Part shown: piece after piece, positions 5,269-7,011 of the stretch | Layout of the letters: each line of letters starts with the position of its first letter | How positions within the stretch are numbered: position 1 is the first letter of the stretch | Source: an uncultured Candidatus Udaeobacter sp. | Lineage (GTDB): Bacteria; Verrucomicrobiota; Verrucomicrobiia; Chthoniobacterales; UBA10450 | Length of the DNA: 7,011 nucleotides | Direction: 5' to 3' | NCBI GenBank assembly: GCA_955652715.1 | Contig: CATPBS010000099.1 | Coordinates: forward strand, 1 to 7,011 | The notes under the pieces: model-generated | Seen by the model: only the letters and a program-made list of their open reading frames with translations | What the model was told of the DNA's origin: nothing | The model's database searches: none | Program-made: the position numbers and the translations under genes

Positions 5269-6129
5269 TCACTTCACATTTGGAAAATAAACATCGGCGG
5301 CCATTCCGGCGCGCAAACGGTCATCGTCGGTGGGCAAACGAATCTTCACCCCGAACACCTGTTTGATGCGGTCCGCGACGGTTTGCACGTTGCGCGGTGT
5401 AAACTCGGCCTGACGATTTATCTGCTCGACGACGCCATCGAAATCCGTGTGCGGAAACGAATCGACACGGACGCGAACGTGCTCGCCAATTTTGATCAGA
5501 CCCAGCCAGGACTCCGGGACGTAAACGCGCACCCATAGATGTCCCGTCAGCAGAAGCGTGGCTGCTTCGCGATTCGCAGGCAGCACATCGCCTACTTTCA
5601 CGCTGAGCACCTCCAGAATGGAATCGGCTGGGGCAATCACCTGCATTTCCGCTAACTGCGAGTCGATGTCGGCAAGTTGTGCACGTGCTTGCGCGACACG
5701 CATCTTCGCGGCCGCGACATTTTTTTCCTGCATTTTCGCCGCGCTGTCGGAGCGCTCGGCGTCGCTTGGAGAAACCACTTTGCGTTTCAACAGATCCTGC
5801 TGGCGTCGTGCATCGTCGCGCAGGAACTGCACCTGCGCTTCCTGCGCGTCCGCGTCGTGGATTGCCGTATCGATTTGCGCGGAGGCAAGATCGCGACGCG
5901 CTCGAAGCTCTGACGCATCAAGTTGCACGATCACTTGCCCTTGGTGCAGACGATCGCCCTCCCAAGCGAAAATTTTGTCTATTCGCCCACCTGAGCGCGG
6001 ACCCACATGCGCTTCGTCCACTTCGATCGTTCCCGAAACCGCGTTCCCATGATGGCCGCAACCGGTCAGGAACATCGACAACGCGGCCAAACCCGCAGCA
6101 CAATGCCTGTTACCGATCTTTTTTCGCAC
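5269..6129 (-). CDS. HlyD-family periplasmic adaptor (membrane fusion) lipoprotein of an ABC exporter
   Basis: This is the periplasmic adaptor that would link the ABC exporter to an outer-membrane channel. With GTG 6129 the product has 286 residues and begins with a lipoprotein signal: basic RKK, a hydrophobic stretch AAGLAALSMF, and lipobox LTGC with the lipid-bearing Cys at 24. Next come the first lipoyl half (about 33-74, VGPRSGGRIDKIFAWEGD), a long charged helical hairpin (about 75-162, rich in Ala, Gln, Arg and Asp), and the second lipoyl half (164-195, VIAPADSILEVLSVKVGD). A beta-barrel domain ends with the TPRNVQTVADRIKQVFGVKI motif known from YbhG/YhiI-type adaptors. The frame is open up to 6378, but the extra part overlaps the upstream gene and reads as non-protein-like sequence. 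GTG 6156 is a second possible start but gives an unusually long signal. No ribosome binding site is clear. It precedes the ATPase gene by 98 bases. Confidence 0.9.
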   Translation of the reverse strand: MRKKIGNRHCAAGLAALSMFLTGCGHHGNAVSGTIEVDEAHVGPRSGGRIDKIFAWEGDRLHQGQVIVQLDASELRARRDLASAQIDTAIHDADAQEAQVQFLRDDARRQQDLLKRKVVSPSDAERSDSAAKMQEKNVAAAKMRVAQARAQLADIDSQLAEMQVIAPADSILEVLSVKVGDVLPANREAATLLLTGHLWVRVYVPESWLGLIKIGEHVRVRVDSFPHTDFDGVVEQINRQAEFTPRNVQTVADRIKQVFGVKIRLPTDDDRLRAGMAADVYFPNVK

Positions 6130-6186
6130 GAGCACGGGTAGAAAACCAAATTTCACTCTGCTACGCAAGCGATTGAAATGACCGGC

Positions 6187-6207
6187 ACGGCGTATTACCC
6201 ACGCCGT
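6187..6207. repeat. Small hairpin at the stop codon of the glycosyltransferase gene
   Basis: ACGGCGT (6187-6193) pairs perfectly with ACGCCGT (6201-6207) around a 7-base loop. On the minus strand it starts at the last base of the TAA stop. There is no T-run behind it, so it is only a weak terminator candidate and may be chance. Confidence 0.35.
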
Positions 6208-7011
6208 TAGGTGACCCCTGGTTGCACTTGGCCTTCTTGCTTCTTCCAGCGCAAAAGCTCGACAGACAGTCCGATAAACAGCAGCAGCGTGGCGAAAAAT
6301 GTATTCCCATAGAGCTGTGCGCCCCGCGGAAATATCAAGCCAAGGCCCAGCAACGCCAATGCTGCCACGCTCCACCACAGAATGGCAGATTCTTTTCCAG
6401 CGAGCACTCGCTCCGTTACCACCGCGAATGGCAGCATGAGCCAGGAAAAAAAATACCCAAACGACAAAGGCGTGACCATCAGCATCAGCAAGAGAAGCAA
6501 AGCGAATTCAATTGCATCGCTCTCCGCCGTTCGCATAGCGCGCCGAGGCATCACTACAACAAACAAGATGCCCAGCGCCAGTGCGACGCCGACGACGATG
6601 GCGTTGACAACGGGAAACCTTAGGTCCGCGAAGTTGACATAAACAGCCTGGTGCGGAGCGGAAGCAGCATCGGCATCGACGTGGCGAAGCAAGCGATTAC
6701 TGACGCCAACGAGAGATTGATTTTTCCATGTGTAACTGCGCATCGGGCGCTGTCCCACGCTCACTTCGCTGTATTTTAGCATTCCGGCGCTCCACTTCTG
6801 GAGGTCGCGCCACGCTCTTTCGAATCCTCTGAACGGCGCCGGCAGGACAAGCAATAAAAATAGCAGTGTCACAACAAGATTCGCTGCTGCTGTCCAGTAA
6901 CGCCGGTAAATTAGATAAACGATCGCAATTACGGGAAACGCTTTAATACCCGCTGCAACTGCAATCAGGACGCAATCGATAATTTCGCGATTTGCGCGCA
7001 ACGCAACAAAA
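6207..7011 (-). CDS. Polytopic membrane glycosyltransferase, GT87/DUF2029-like (5' end outside window)
   Basis: About 268 C-terminal residues of a multi-pass membrane protein are present; the frame is open to the right edge, so TTG 7001 is probably internal. The run AGIKAFPVIAIVYLIYRRYW is the typical helix-plus-basic-turn of GT87 (DUF2029) polyprenol-phosphate-sugar-dependent glycosyltransferases, and the following loop with WKNQSLVGVSNRLL carries the NQS-type motif common in them. Counting from 7001, hydrophobic segments lie at about 10-31, 38-55, 130-150, 163-178, 182-197, 207-224 and 234-250, and the tail is polar. The catalytic acidic residue, expected in the first extracytoplasmic loop, lies outside the window. 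Such enzymes transfer mannose, arabinose or similar sugars to lipid or wall glycans in the periplasm; the acceptor here is unknown. The gene is on the same strand as the exporter genes and about 77 bases upstream of the adaptor start, so it may share a transcript, but a functional link is not shown. The stop is TAA at 6207-6209. Confidence 0.8.
   Translation of the reverse strand, partial: FVALRANREIIDCVLIAVAAGIKAFPVIAIVYLIYRRYWTAAANLVVTLLFLLLVLPAPFRGFERAWRDLQKWSAGMLKYSEVSVGQRPMRSYTWKNQSLVGVSNRLLRHVDADAASAPHQAVYVNFADLRFPVVNAIVVGVALALGILFVVVMPRRAMRTAESDAIEFALLLLLMLMVTPLSFGYFFSWLMLPFAVVTERVLAGKESAILWWSVAALALLGLGLIFPRGAQLYGNTFFATLLLFIGLSVELLRWKKQEGQVQPGVT

Noticed and set aside
5558..6052. Plus-strand open frame of 164 codons opposite the adaptor gene
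   Set aside because: Its Ser/Ala/Arg/Cys-rich composition is the usual antisense shadow of a GC-rich helical coding region; no domain is recognisable.
6130..6378. N-terminal extension of the HlyD-like frame
   Set aside because: It overlaps the glycosyltransferase coding sequence by about 170 bases, reads unlike an adaptor, and would bury the lipoprotein signal in the interior.

Overview
The window looks like a chromosomal piece of a free-living Gram-negative bacterium. A lipoprotein-type membrane fusion protein next to an ABC exporter implies an outer membrane. By eye the GC content is slightly above 50%. Shine-Dalgarno signals are sparse, and palindromic elements sit between the genes, including one flanked by a CCTGAGCGAAGCGAAGG-type sequence. 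I associate that style with soil Verrucomicrobia and Acidobacteria. This taxonomic guess is inference only, because there is no rRNA or marker gene here.

Plus strand, 2-1838: magnesium region. The C-terminal half of an MgtA-type P-type Mg2+ ATPase enters from the left edge. Its stop codon overlaps the TTG start (TTGA) of a small two-helix membrane protein of unknown function. After that comes a short in-frame remnant of the C-terminus of an MgtE-type Mg2+ channel (1737-1838), so two unrelated Mg2+ uptake families lie within about 500 bases, one of them apparently destroyed. The rest of the convergent gap, to 1911, shows nothing I can support.

Minus strand, 7011-1912, read right to left: the C-terminal part of a polytopic GT87/DUF2029-like glycosyltransferase; an HlyD-family periplasmic adaptor with a lipoprotein signal; an ABC ATPase of the drug/multidrug (CcmA/YbhF) type; one ABC-2 permease of the YbhS/YbhR type; and a membrane-anchored M28 zinc metallopeptidase. 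Adaptor, ATPase and permease form a coherent exporter that would need an outer-membrane TolC-like partner encoded elsewhere. All five genes share a strand with gaps of about 75-105 bases, so co-transcription is possible.

Every gap in this minus-strand series contains an inverted repeat. The one before the ATPase start is followed by six T on the transcribed-sense strand and resembles an intrinsic terminator or attenuator. The one between ATPase and permease is a compound two-hairpin element like a dispersed bacterial palindromic repeat. I see no complete new defence or mobile system. The most informative oddities are the MgtE remnant, the coupled small membrane gene behind mgtA, and the palindromes placed inside the exporter operon.
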